This document shows, one piece after another, positions 1 through 10,965 of a stretch of 34,980 bases of DNA. Source of the stretch: Haplomitrium mnioides (Eukaryota; Marchantiophyta; Haplomitriopsida; Calobryales); NCBI GenBank assembly GCA_049999725.1, contig JBNGIS010016967.1, forward strand, positions 1 to 34,980. Reading direction: 5' to 3'. The notes under the pieces are model-generated. The model saw only the letters and a list, made by a program, of their open reading frames with translations, was not told the DNA's origin and did no database searches. Position numbers and translations under genes: made by a program. The stretch's first letter is position 1. The number at the start of each line of letters is the position of its first letter.

Positions 1-117
1 GAGGATGTGCGCAAATTCATTTCAAAGTGATTGGAGTTTGAATCAATCGATTTGATAGACAATTGATGAAGAATTCCTTAGATTTCAAACGATTGAAATC
101 TTGAGAAATTTGTAGTC

Positions 118-530
118 ACAACGTTCATTCATAGCGTAATTCTGATATATCAATGTTTTGGCATTGATAAATCTCAGCTCAAAGGCTGCATGAGAGATGA
201 AGCAGTGATATATTGTCATTTCGAATTCTCTTAAACTTTAAAGTTTGAAAGCTTTTTCTAAGTATTAATATATGTGCTTTATTGCCGTTTCGGGAAATTT
301 TATCATATAATATTGAAAGTTGGAAACAGAGTACCGAGATGAATTGAAAGTTTGAATTTGCAAAGGCTTATTGCGAGGCAAAACAATGATATATCTCTAT
401 TTCAAAAAAATTTATTATAAAATGTTGAAAGTTCAAATGGGTTGTTTGGTGAATCCTGAAAGTTCGAAAAGCTTCAAAGGAAGTCACTGAAACAGCTATA
501 AATTGCCATTTCAGAAATTTGTAGAAAAAA
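118..530. repeat. degenerate AT-rich tandem-like repeat
   Basis: Related phrases recur: a CAAAGG motif at about 180, 361 and 475, each followed some 30 bases later by a T/C-rich ATTTC motif (near 214, 397 and 503, with another at 283). GAAAGTTYGAAA-type motifs recur between them. Spacing is irregular (about 70-115 bases), so this is either a strongly diverged tandem repeat or a decayed LTR or intron. No coding potential is seen. Positions 1-117 hold nothing recognisable. Confidence 0.35.
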
Positions 531-539
531 GAAAAAAGA

Positions 540-1010
540 AAAAAACATAAAACTAATCTAGCTCGGAGGGGAAGTTGCCCTTATTTATTCCCAACCAATC
601 CTATATTGCCAAGTGTCATATGCCCATTGGAGATGCTAAAGCCAAACCCCACCCTCAGATGCAGGGAGTGAAGGGGTCTCTTATTAGTAACCATTGAAGG
701 AGGAATGCATGAAGTGTTTATATAGAGCTAGCCAGAGTTATGAGTTCACTTATGGGACTAATTGCAAGTCCCTTGTGAAGCGACAAGAGATTTGGTACTA
801 AGGCTATTCCCCAAAGCTCCAGATTGCTCCCCGAGCCTATTAAGTTACATGGAGTAACATGATTGCTAACAAACCTCCACTAAGTCTGCGAGCCTTAGCT
901 AAGTATTTGCCGAAGCACCAGAAAGCTCCCAAGCCTGTTTTGACTACTGAACCTAACTGCTTGACAAGCAAGGAAGATCTGCGTGTGAAAATTGATATTT
1001 ACACTTTTAT
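540..1010 (+). other. LTR-like promoter patch, possible solo LTR fragment
   Basis: This is a more GC-rich island in AT-rich sequence. It holds a TATA-like TTTATATAG at 717-725, followed about 25-45 bases later by CTTATGGGA. The same pair of motifs in the same order and similar spacing occurs at 25035-25080. Both patches are preceded by a TAAAACTAAYCT phrase (near 548 and 24850). I infer two diverged copies of one LTR or promoter family. No TG...CA border or target duplication was found, so the call is tentative. Confidence 0.3.
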
Positions 1011-2176
1011 TTGATCCTTATTTTCAATTTTCAGCATACAGACTTGATCGTTTGATCCGGACGAACATTTTGAGCTATCAATTGCAAATTTTGGTGGAAA
1101 ATTGACTACAAAAGATGTGTTTACTTTTCTGATTCATAGAAGCAAAACTATGTCACATTGATGTTATGTTTCTAAATTGCTTCAAAATCTAGAAATAGGC
1201 ACATATCAGAATGTTTGAAGTCTATTAGAACCAAAACTATCTTCTTGATTTTATAGCTGAATCATCAGTCTTATACAACTATCATTCTAATTTATCAACC
1301 TTATAGTTGATACATACATTCAGAATAATCCATCAAATCAACTTTTTTTGAAACATTGAGAGCATCTATCTCTCATATTGGAATCAGAATATACCATCAA
1401 ATTTAAAAAAAATAGATTTACATGTTTGTATAACCATATCAGATTCTCCAATGCTCTGTTTTGACAAAAAACATGAAACTTGATACTCAAATCAGAATAA
1501 CAATGAGCATAAATTTTTTGAGCTACAACAGATAGTCCAACATTTTACAATAGCTATACTTTATGCTCTACCTATGCACAAACTTGAGAATAAGTGTTTG
1601 TAAAATTCAGAATATATAATCTACAACATTGATTCTATACATAGTATATAAGTTTAAACTCATAAGTTGGCTCATATTTTTGAACAAACCAGAGTAGACT
1701 AGTTGCCACAACTAATCCATAGGGTTTACAACTATATACCATACCATCTCAACTATCAAGCTCACTATTTTCTCAAAAACACAATTTCATATCTTATGAT
1801 CAAATAGTATAGGTCTATGTTTCATATTATGGAGATCTAATTCAATTTCAACAATCTATAGCTAAAAAGAGAACAAAGTTTTTACTATCAAATTTTGTTG
1901 GTGATATCAAGATAACTTCAAGAATCCGCACCAACATATATTTTCAAAAAATACAGAGTCAACTCCTTGCCTATAGCAAGAAGAAGAAGAAAGCATATTT
2001 TATAACAACTTTGTTATCCATTTCTGTTACAGATCTATAAGAATTCAAATAACAGAAAAAGATAGAAGCATTCTGTTGAATATTAATCAAAACTCTTTTA
2101 GTTCCTATATATACAGAATCCTTTAAGAAATTTGTTTTCAATTTCTTCAACTTTGTTCATATCAGCATTCTAAGGG
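1011..2176. other. unassigned AT-rich region upstream of copia-1 gag
   Basis: No coding region is seen. It lies where the 5' LTR of copia-1 should be, but I found no copy of the 3' LTR start (TGTTATCATACATGG at 7227). A degenerate primer-binding-site candidate with the core TATCAG lies near 2160, just before the gag start, and a TATATATA-type motif lies near 2106. The 5' LTR is either lost, replaced, or too diverged to see by eye. Confidence 0.4.
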
Positions 2177-3062
2177 ATGGAAATGTTAAGCTTTAAAAGC
2201 TTGACCATTGAAGGAGAAAACTACCTCTCTTGGTCACTTCATGCTGCAGCTCACCTTGTTTCCAAAGGTTTGGAAACAACTATCCTCACTCATGAAGATA
2301 TCAGTGCTGAGCAGAAAGCATAAGCATTGGTGTTTCTTAGACACCATCTATCTAATCCTCTGAAACTGCAATACTTAAATGAGAGTAATTCTAAATTGTT
2401 GTGGGATAGCTTGAAAGAGCGTTTTGACCATACTAAGACAATCCATCTGCTAAAAGCAAGACATGATTGGGTAAATCTAAGACTTCAGGATCTTACAACA
2501 ATATCCAATTATAGCAATGAACTTTTCAGAATTATAAGTCAATTAACTCTCTGTGGACATCCTGTTTCAGAAGAGGAAAGAACTTGAGAAAACAGTGTCA
2601 ACTTTTCATCCTACCAATATGATAATGTCTGCACGACACAGGACTATGAACTTCAGAAGATATTATGAGTTAATAGCATATTTACTGTTGGTAGAAAAAC
2701 ACCAAGATTTACTTCTGAAAAATTCTAAGACCAAACCTCTTGGAACTTTGCTAATATCTCAAGCACATGAAGTGCAATACAGTAAACCAATGAATAATAG
2801 AGGAAAGCCAAGACAAAGAACTAGATTTGGGTCCAATAGGCAATCCTCAAATAGGGGAAAAGCCTCAATGACTGGAATATATAATAATCAATTCAGGAGG
2901 AGAGGCAGAGACAAGAGTTTTGTAGGAAAATCCTTTCCAAGAAGACAAAGAAGTGGCAGACCTCAAAATAGAGGAAGAAATATACTATCTACGAGTAATA
3001 AAGAAGGCTCAATAATATGTACCAGATGTGGTTCCATGGGCCATATTCAAAAAATGTGCAGA
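2177..3062 (+). pseudogene. copia-1 gag, disrupted
   Basis: Capsid/nucleocapsid region of a Ty1/copia retrotransposon. The natural ATG at 2177 opens a frame that reads through a TAA at 2321 and stays recognisable to about 2570 (gag UBN2-like region: a FLRHHL stretch, then LWDSLKERFD). It then shifts by one base near 2570 into the frame carrying EKTVSTFH and a basic, Arg/Gly-rich linker. That frame ends in a zinc knuckle at 3018-3059, CTRCGSMGHIQKMC, which fits C-x2-C-x4-H-x4-C exactly. One stop plus one frameshift makes it non-functional as written. The TAA sits where family members often have Gln, so a C-to-T change is a plausible cause (inference). Confidence 0.85.
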
Positions 3063-3650
3063 ATCCTAGCACTTCTAGTTGCACTATATGCAAAAGACAA
3101 GAATAAACAAAATATTACAAAGAATCATGGAGTGTTCATGGAACAAATAGATACACTTAGTGATTATGTTGATAAAGATGATGATCTGGTTGTTCCAGAA
3201 AATCATATGTTACACTGCTTATCTACAGTTCCTCAATTAGATGACATTAATACATGTATGTTTGATAGTGTCAACACTCACACTATCTTGAACTGCAGAT
3301 CCTTCTTTACAAATATTATGCCATCAAGTCGGAATGTGACAACAATTATAGATAGTAATCAAATAGAAGAAGGACATGGAAATGCTATTATCACTATGCC
3401 AAAAAGAGCTACACTACATATTAGATCTGCTATATATGCACCAAGTGTTACTAGGAATCTCATTAGTTTTCAAGATATATAAGATAATAGATTCCATATA
3501 CACACTAGCACTTGTAAAGATCAAGAGGCACTACATAATTTACAAAACATTCTTGAAGGATCTGAAATAAAAGATACATTTTTGCCTATCCCCTTGGGTT
3601 TTATGTAACACAAATTCAAAGTTTCTGACTTGATGCAAAACAGATTGATC
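3063..3650 (+). pseudogene. copia-1 protease region, degenerate
   Basis: Aspartic protease segment between the zinc knuckle and integrase. The frame is open to 3482. The catalytic position reads DSVNTHT (Asp codon at 3264) where copia proteases normally have DSGA or DSAA, so the flap after the catalytic Asp-Ser is altered. Downstream LHIRSAIYAP...RNLISFQDI is the usual end of the domain (a LxxALY...NLLSF-type motif). A TAA after position 3479 ends the frame, and family-like residues continue in other frames to about 3610. Function is very unlikely. Confidence 0.7.
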
Positions 3651-4640
3651 ACAACATATTATGGCATAAACGTTTAGGACATCATGGTACGAATATGTTT
3701 CACAATATTCTTAAAGTGTCAAGATCTCTTCTTCCTAGCATTAAACCACATATGATCAATAAACAATGCATCAAATGTTCTCAAGGTCAGCTAGTTCTAC
3801 AACCAGCAATATCCAAGACTATGATGGATATATCCAGATTCCTTGAGAGACTACACGCAGATGTATGTGGCCCTATAGACCCACCAAGTGGACCATTTCG
3901 GTACTTCTTGGTTATTATCTGTGCGTCATCAAAATGGTCATAAGCCTCGTTACTCTCTACCCAAAATTTAGTCTTTCTTAGGATTCTGACACATATTCTG
4001 AAATTGAAAGCCCAATTTCCAGAAAATCTAGTAAGAGTCCTACGGGTTGACAATGCGAGGGAGTTTACATCAAAGAGTTTTGATGAATTTTTTATAACCA
4101 CAAGTATAGATACCCATTATTCTATGGCTCACATCCATTTTCAAAATGGCATAGCCGAAAGAGTTATTTGCAACATACACATGATAGCTAGGCCCATGCT
4201 CATGTAGACCAAACTACCGGTTTCTACATGGGGCCACGCTATATTACATGCTGCCTCATTATTAAAATTCAGGCCATCAGCATTTAATACTTTGACACCT
4301 CACTAGCTTGCATATGGGACTATTCTCGATCTATCTCATCTACGTATTTTTGATTGTCGAGTCCTTGTTCTAATTATGGGACCAAAAAGGACTAAGATGG
4401 GCCCTCAAAGACAGAAGGGCATTTATATGGGACGTGAATCCCCATCGATTATACAATGTTTGGAAACATCCACAGCGGATGTATTTTAAGCCAGATCGCA
4501 AATTACCACTTCTATCAAGATATATTCCCATCATTACTTGAAGATCAAAATTCTTCATTACCAAAAAAGTTAAAATGGGAGAAAATATCCACTTTATGGA
4601 TAGATCAGAGAACAAGGTAGTGTGAGGATGAAGTTAAGAG
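3651..4640 (+). pseudogene. copia-1 integrase, disrupted
   Basis: DNA integration domain. The zinc-binding N-terminus begins with WHKRLGHHG at 3662 and ends with CIKCSQGQ (the HHCC arrangement). The catalytic core keeps Asp in LHADVCGP (codon 3860), Asp in RVDNAREF (codon 4049) and Glu in NGIAERV (codon 4157). All three are in one frame, and the last two are exactly D-x35-E apart as expected for copia. A TAA at 3941 and a TAG at 4205 interrupt that frame, and the C-terminal part (to about 4640) carries more stops. RVDNAREF has Arg where family members usually have Gly (DNGGEF/DNAGEF). Confidence 0.85.
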
Positions 4641-5040
4641 ACTTCTTCACTTAACTACAACTATCGAACAATTGTCTAACTCATTTAATGAGATTGCAAA
4701 GGTAACACGATCACATATTCGTGCTAAAAATGTACCTACAAGAATTCAGAACACTATCATAACAACAAGTGATCAATTACCAAGGAAAAAGAGAGGATGC
4801 TCTTTAGGCTCTAAAGACTCTCAACCAAGGCAAAGAATTTTGACAAAGAGGACTACATTCTCAAATGATGTGCCTATACCACCATCATCATCTATTACAC
4901 TACCATCTCAGCCTACTATCTCTCTTTTAGAGATATCGGAATATAAAGAAATTTAAGTCTACTATATAGACACTCGAATATTATGGCAAAAAGAGAGTGT
5001 TAATATGAATGGTAAATTTACATTCATGACTTCATAGACT
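4641..5040 (+). pseudogene. copia-1 integrase to RT linker
   Basis: Between integrase and reverse transcriptase. A frame at 4672-4956 encodes a polar, Ser/Thr/Pro-rich low-complexity segment (PRKKRG and PPSSSITLPSQP), as is common in the variable linker of copia polyproteins. No catalytic motif. It ends at a TAA at 4954. Confidence 0.6.
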
Positions 5041-5962
5041 ATATTTGATGTACCCCCTGATCCACGGCTTGTCAAAGAAGCTATAGGCAATCCTGATTGG
5101 ATTGAATGGGAAAATGAGATGAATTCCGAATTGGATTCTATGATAAAGAGAAAAGTATTCGGACCTTTAGTCTCAGTACCTTCTAATGCCTACGTAATCA
5201 GATATAGATGGATTTTTGTGAAAAAGCGAAATGAAAAAGGAAAAATTGTCAGATATAAGGCACGCCTTGTAGCCAATGGCTATACACAGATACCTGGGAG
5301 AGATTATGATCTCATATATGCCCTAGTTATGGATGCTAAAACATACTGGTTCCTAGTAGGTTTTTCCCTATGACATGAGCTCATGACACATCAGTTAGAT
5401 GTGGTGATAACATATCTATATGAGCTATTAGATACTCAAATTTATATGAAAGCACCTCCAGAGCTTATTGCTCGAAATATCTATCACATTTAGGGAGAGA
5501 ATGTCTCTAAGAGAAAACCTTTAAGCAAACCATCTACCTCTTTACCAACAACCAATTTACAGCCCAAGAGAGAGAGAGTACTGGGCTTGGATCTTTAGTC
5601 CATGAGATGTAGACTAGACAAATTGGACCTTTTGTCCTCCCTATGCATCAATTCATGCCTCTGACCAAGGATGGATATGCTGTCAAGATCATGAGATCTA
5701 TTTATGGACTTAAAAACAAAGTGGTCGTATATGGTATCAAAGATTTAAAGAGGAGATGATAGCCATGGGTTTTCACTATGATGACATTGCACCAAGTTTA
5801 TTCATCAAACATGTCGACAAACAATTTATTATTGTCGCAATTTATATTGATGATATAAACTTATTCGGTCACCAATCCCTACTTGAGCAGACTATGTCTA
5901 GGCTTAAGAAAAAAATTGATATGAGAGATGTTGGTAAGACAACCTATTGTTTAGGACTATAG
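5041..5962 (+). pseudogene. copia-1 reverse transcriptase, disrupted
   Basis: RNA-dependent DNA polymerase of copia type (RVT_2). The N-terminal part at 5119-5373 shows RWIFVKKRNEKGKIVRYKAR followed by LVANGYTQ, typical of the family. The active-site box reads AIYIDDINLFG with codons Tyr-Ile-Asp-Asp at 5843-5854, a normal copia YxDD variant, so both catalytic Asp remain. Between these parts (5374-5755) there are several stops and a GA-rich stretch near 5560 that does not read as RT, probably a small insertion. The frame ends at TAG 5960, where family members have Gln. Confidence 0.85.
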
Positions 5963-6800
5963 TTTGAGTACCTTGACCATGGCATATTAGTCCATCAGAG
6001 TACTTATACTAAGAAAGTTTTTAAACAATTTAATATCGATAAGTATCATCCCGTAGCATCTCCTATGGAGATTAGAACACTGAATAGAGACAAAGATTTA
6101 CTCTGTAAAAGAAACAACATAGAGCCTATTATAGGATCTGAGATCCCATATCTCTTTGCTATAAGAGCTCTTATATTCTTGGCAAATCAAACTGGACGAG
6201 ATATTTCCTTTGCCGTGAACCTGCTAGCTAAGCATAGTTCACAACCTACTATAAGGCATTGGAATGGTGTCAAGCAAGTACTCAGATATTTGCAAGGAAC
6301 CACTGACATGGGACTTTATTTCCCAAAACACAGTGATCAAATCCTAACTGATTATGTAGATGCAAGATACTTTTCGAATCCTGATGATGCAAAATCCCAA
6401 ACCGGATATGTATTTCTATATGGCTCTACAACCATATCATGGAAGAGTATTAAGCAAACTCTGACTTGCACATCTTCCAACCATGCAAAGATAATAGCTC
6501 TATATGAAGGTAGTAGGGAATGCATATATTTACGTAGGATGATTGATCATGTTTATGTTTCTTGTGGTTTATCTTGTCTATTTGACCCTACTATTATCCA
6601 TGAGAATAATTTGATATGTGTGCAGTAGATCTCACAGGGATTTATCATAGGAGATCGCATTAAGCATATAGCACCAAAATTCTTTTTTACACATGAGCAA
6701 CAAGATGATGCTATATCAATCATATTGTTGGGAAGGATAATATAGCGAATCTATTTACAAAGGCTTTTACCTCCTACACTACATTAGAGATATTGTGATC
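5963..6800 (+). pseudogene. copia-1 RNase H and C-terminus, disrupted
   Basis: Continuation of the polyprotein. The frame at 6065-6628 gives the RT thumb/connection (LIFLANQTGRDISFAVNLLA, RHWNGVKQVLRYLQGT) and then RNase H (SQTGYVFLYGSTTISWKS, SSNHAKIIALYEGSRE). The RNase H position normally read as YADAD is YVDAR here, so the first catalytic Asp context is changed, and SSxEAE is SSNHAK. After TAG 6626 recognisable residues continue (GDRIKHIAPKFFFTHEQQ) to about 6790. It is decayed but clearly one element with the upstream parts. Confidence 0.8.
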
Positions 6801-7217
6801 TTATTGGACTACGGCGACTATCCAGATTATTATGATCTTCATAGAGATATTCGATATTCACTATTTTTTCATTTTATCGACAATCATATTTTATATTCTG
6901 GCGGCATATTGTATTTTTTCCTTGGATCTATATATCATTTCATCATTTGCCTCATTCTTATATTCTTTTATATTTTTATGACCTATAGCCATATCATTCA
7001 TCATTTTATATCATGATATTTTGTATTTTCTATTCTACAATCCATGATATAATGATGGTTGTACTCTTTCCCTCGAAGGAGTATGAAAGGGTTTTAATAA
7101 GGCAACATCATTATCTCTTTAATATATGGATTTTATTGTTTGATTTTGAGCTCTTTTTCTCATATTGATCTTTTCTTCTATGTTACGATTGTTTACAACA
7201 TTCCCTATGTTATAACC
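6801..7217 (+). other. copia-1 3' untranslated region
   Basis: AT-rich sequence between the end of RNase H and the polypurine tract. It contains a 73-codon open stretch (6795-7016) that is Ile/Phe/Tyr-rich because of base composition and shows no family resemblance. I read it as the non-coding 3' tail of copia-1. Confidence 0.5.
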
Positions 7218-7226
7218 AAGGGGGAG
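7218..7226 (+). promoter_or_regulatory. copia-1 polypurine tract
   Basis: AAGGGGGAG lies immediately before TGTTATCATA. A purine run directly before TG is the expected plus-strand primer site at the 5' edge of a copia 3' LTR. Its position after RNase H supports the call. Confidence 0.75.
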
Positions 7227-7437
7227 TGTTATCATACATGGAGCAACATAGAACTAGGATTAGATACTACTTTACTAACCTATCATTAGTAACTATATTA
7301 AGCTAAACCTAATCCTAGACACATGGATGATTATCTATTGTATTATTGATGAGATATATGAGATGAGAGGAGAGAAGAGAGGTGAATATTCATTACACAC
7401 CATACCATAAGCTAATGTGTCTATTTGTTGAATTTTC

Positions 7438-7441
<4 letters not shown>
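7227..7441 (+). mobile_element. copia-1 3' LTR, partial
   Basis: Starts with TGTTATCATACATGG directly after the polypurine tract. About 215 bases can be followed before the sequence runs into the (AC)n(CT)n microsatellite. No end with CA plus target duplication can be assigned because the microsatellite and then a second copia relic follow. The 5' partner LTR was not found upstream of gag, so LTR divergence (age) cannot be estimated. Confidence 0.65.
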
Positions 7442-7521
<80 letters not shown>

Positions 7522-7531
7522 NNNNNNNNNN

Positions 7532-7578
<47 letters not shown>
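7442..7578. repeat. (AC)n(CT)n compound microsatellite with 10-base gap
   Basis: About 33 bases of AC repeat (7442-7474) pass directly into CT repeat, interrupted by ten N at 7522-7531 and ending at about 7578. The true length is unknown because the gap lies inside the CT run. It sits exactly between the 3' LTR of copia-1 and the coding relic of copia-2. Long open frames here (His/Thr, Leu/Ser, Arg/Glu) are artefacts of the dinucleotide repeat. Confidence 0.97.
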
Positions 7579-7581
<3 letters not shown>

Positions 7582-8286
7582 AGTTTGGCATAGAGAATTG
7601 CAAACTTGTTGGAACACCAGAAGAGAAGGCTTGAGGTTGAAAAAAGAGATGAACTCACAAAAGTGATATGAACAAGGTACCATACGAAAGCAATACATGA
7701 AGTTTGATATACTACAAGGTATATACAAGATAAAATTTAGCCCATTTTATTGGAGTACTACACAAATCTATGCACAATCCAAGTTGCTCACATTGGATAA
7801 CCATCAAATGAGTTTTGAAGAATTTGCAAGGGATTATAAATGTAAAGTTAACATGCAACAAGCATGTAGATCTAATATTAGTTGGATATGCAAGATGCAG
7901 ATTAGGCAGAAGACCTAAGTAATAAATAATCGACATTTTCATACACTTTTCTCTTAAATTTAAGAGCAATGAGTTGGTCAAATTAGAAGAAATAATCCAC
8001 TCAGGTTAAGTACATAGTTCTCTCACATATAGCTAGGGAGGTCATTTGAATCAAAAGGATCTTGTTAGAGATTGGCTACAAGTTGTGTGATCCAACTACA
8101 ATTTATGAGTACAACATAGGCAATATTTACCTATGCAAGACACCATTTCATCCACCAGCAAATTAGGACAAAAATTGATATGCAATTCATTGCTGTAGAG
8201 GATATGACTCCTGATGCTCTGAGTAAGCCTTTGGCTAAGCCTCAATATTTGAAATGCATGAACCTCTTGGGTCTGTATTCTGGATA
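7579..8286 (+). pseudogene. copia-2 RT/RNase H 3' remnant
   Basis: A second Ty1/copia relic of a different lineage. Right after the microsatellite it reads KFGIENCKLVGTPEEKG, the copia RT connection motif. Then come RNase H pieces: DADWAEDLSN near 7890, YTFLL and SWS(N) near 7940, and IYLCKTPFH-like residues near 8120. The last piece, about 8180-8285, reads VEDMTPDALSKPLAKPQYLKC, the usual LTKPL-type end. Frameshifts and stops occur throughout. Gag, protease, integrase and most of RT are missing, so this is the 3' tail only. Confidence 0.8.
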
Positions 8287-8291
8287 GTATT

Positions 8292-8300
8292 GAGTGGGAG
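8292..8300 (+). promoter_or_regulatory. copia-2 polypurine tract
   Basis: GAGTGGGAG directly before TGTTGAGAATC. This is the characteristic plant copia junction of polypurine tract and 3' LTR, a few bases past the end of the copia-2 RNase H remnant. Confidence 0.75.
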
Positions 8301-8670
8301 TGTTGAGAATCATTGCTTGAGAGGGAGGATGAATCTTGAGTAGAATCCAAGTCCAATCCTTCCAAAGGCTCAATCATGGGAAGGTATTTCTATTGTAATT
8401 ATATTTATTATTAACCTTAGTTAGCTGGAATAGTTAGTTGTAGTTAAAGTTACTACCACAACACTTAGGGGATTCCCTTGAAAGTTGACTTTTTCCTGGG
8501 GATGCAAAAACCAGCATGTGCCTCAATGGTTATATAAAATTTGATTAGACATTAACATGCATATGAAGTAAATACGTGCAGTCTTTGCATGTATAGTTTT
8601 TTAGTTTTTAGCTGTTGCTGATTCACATTTAAAAACAAGTAGAGGGCCTATTCAAGGTATCCTCTCAACT
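8301..8670 (+). mobile_element. copia-2 3' LTR, right border uncertain
   Basis: Begins TGTTGAGAATC after the polypurine tract. A TATA-like TTATATAAAA lies near 8528, placing U3 at about 8301-8555. The right border is not certain: a candidate end with CTCAAC lies near 8665, but no target duplication was seen. The start is well supported and the end is a guess. Confidence 0.6.
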
Positions 8671-10740
8671 CCATATATTTTATGTAAGTCCTTCATTTCT
8701 TGCTCCAAGTCTTTCTTGCACGCCAGTTTCTGAAGAGAAAGAAATACGCTATAGTGATTTGTGTGCCATCATTTTATGCTATTACAAATACAAGAGAGGC
8801 ACATGTTTGTGCCATCATGAAGACATATTGATGCATTATTTTGTTGATTGCAAAGACATAAAGAGGTGCTCCATCTCATTTATTGCAAAAGCAAAAGGTG
8901 GCAGTTATTTTTTCTGCTCTCTCTACTTATGATTTTTTATGATTATAAAGCAAGCTCTATCTACTTTACATAAGAAATAAGCCAACTCCAAGGCTACAAT
9001 TTCAGTCATTCCAACAAAAATCAAGAATCAATTTTCGATAGGAGAAGAAGAGATTTTATGTGTGCTATTTGTTGCGGTGTTAAGAAAAAAAATTCAATAT
9101 AGAGCAAGAGTCGAGAGCTATTAGGAGTATACAATCCAACCTTAAGTATTCTTATAAAGAAAAAAAAGTATGAGGCATTTTTTGAGTGGCATCATTTTGG
9201 TGGAGCAGAGTAAAGTAGCAATCATACCGTTAGTGCATGGTGGTTGGTATTGTGAGACCAAAGATAGATTGTGTCAAGGAGAGCAATGGTTATTCAAATT
9301 TTTAAGTATGAACACTAGTAATTCATCAACTAGACATGGTAGTGAAAAATAATCATCATCAAATAGAAGAGAGTAGGAGGAATTGCTCCTCGAGTAGCAA
9401 TGAGTGCACTTGTTAGAACAAAGCCAAAGTTTATTTTCATCCAAAAAAGGAGAATAGGAACTCGATCCAAATTGGAGAAAAAAGTAGAGTGAGACTACAA
9501 ATAAATGAACTCTTTGTGCAGAGAAAAACTTCATCAAATCATGGAGGCTGTCTTTTGATTTTGAGGAGGGGATTCAATGTTTATTTCTATGCAAGATTTG
9601 CTTGTGTACATAACGGTCAATGCTGAATGCTACTAATTTGAGTTAGAGGTAGGAGGAGAGTAGGTTTCCCATCATCTTGTTGTGCAGGCAAAGAAATTGT
9701 TGAAGACTCAATTGTTCTTTGTAATGCAAGAAAGATTTCTATGAAGAATGGAGAGCCTTTGACATACAACAAGATAGAAAGAACATAGTCTTCTAGAAAA
9801 GAGTTTATTGATGAAGTAGATTCACTTAAGCTAGAGGGGATTTACTAAGCAAAGATTGGTACTAGAAAAGGTCAACTACACAAGATCAGATTTTATGGAG
9901 TTGGATTGCTAAAGGAATTTGTTGCAGTAGTTTGATTTAAACAAAACCTAATAATGATACAAAATTTGTTCAAACATAGTTAGCTAGAAATCGCAAGAGA
10001 AAAAACCACTACTAGAAGAATAGAAGAGCAAAAAAAATTTGATATAATTAACTCAATTGATGAAGAGGCTTGTTGACACAAGTTTGATTGAAGAGACATT
10101 TGAATAGAATATTTGATTAAAGAGAACAAAATTTGGTGCAACAAAAATTACAATATTAGAAATTAAACTAGAATTGGAAATAATGAGAGATCTCAAGCAA
10201 AAACTTAGGATAGTCTTCGCTCATGCATAAGTTGGTTATTTAGTGGGGCAAATGCCACTCACCAGAGATGAGACTTAGGAGAAAGATCTAGAAAAGATCT
10301 TTTGGGTGGGTAACTATGGGATGTTGCAAGACTAGTAGAGTTTTTAACTCGTTTGAAATTTATTGAAAAGTTGGGAATGGTGAGAGTTATGTGGTTCTAC
10401 ATTTGCAAAGTTATAAGCTTGTCAAGTTGGGTAGTTTGGGAAGATAAAGATAGGCTCTAAAGACAACATGCTCTCTTTTAAATGCAATGTCACCTAGCTC
10501 TATTTTGAGAAGAAGAGATAGCCTTGCATGTTGTAAGTTGAAATGGCAACATGCTATGTTCTAGTCAAAGATTTCATATTAGCAAATTTTTGGAGGATTC
10601 TTTTGATGATGAATGGCATACAACATCTTGAAAGATACATTTCGGTTATTGGCGGTGCTAGTTATTGTGGAAGCCACAACTTTGCAATTGTTGATAAAAT
10701 GAGACAAATTGATTTTTGATGATCTTGATAATTCAGAGAA
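8671..10740. other. unassigned region
   Basis: About 2 kb with no recognisable gene. Small open stretches on either strand (for example 9170-9352 +) resemble no family I know. A GTGCCATCAT phrase occurs twice, near 8762 and 8810. AGATCT-containing short repeats lie near 10290. Around 10500 a phrase RRRDSLACCKLKW on + could be a decayed F-box, which would fit the LRR fragment just downstream, but it is too short to claim. Confidence 0.4.
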
Positions 10741-10965
10741 AGAGGTTGTAAAAAAGGTTGCACCAAGCTAGGGGCTTTATATATAGTGGGTTGTTCTAGA
10801 ATTGGAGATCTATCCATTCAAAACATTGCAATGGGTTGCCTTCTTTTAGAGAACCTAAGCGTGAGTGTGTGTCAGAAGGTTGGAGACGATGAATATGATG
10901 CCAATAGGAATGAAGCTTCTGAACCTATCAATATGGGAGTTTTGCCTCAAATATGATACCTCTTG
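10741..10965 (+). pseudogene. F-box/LRR-type leucine-rich repeat fragment
   Basis: One frame reads GALYIVGCSRIGDLSIQNIA, then MGCLLLENLSVSVCQKVGDD, from about 10771 to 10900. This fits two cysteine-containing leucine-rich repeats (L-x-x-GC-x-x-I-x-D-x-x-I-x-x-I-A-x-GC-x-x-L-x-x-L) as in plant F-box/LRR proteins that select substrates for SCF ubiquitin ligases. The frame is closed upstream by a TAG at about 10769 and I find no further repeats downstream. It is therefore an isolated fragment: a decayed gene, a processed copy, or host sequence carried by a transposon. Family assignment rests on two repeats only. Confidence 0.5.

Noticed and set aside
6795-7016. 73-codon hydrophobic open frame that could look like a membrane peptide
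   Set aside because: Ile/Phe/Tyr content follows from AT-rich sequence in the copia 3' untranslated region.
7382-7728. Open frames rich in Ser/Leu, Arg/Glu and His/Thr
   Set aside because: Products of the AC/CT microsatellite and its gap.
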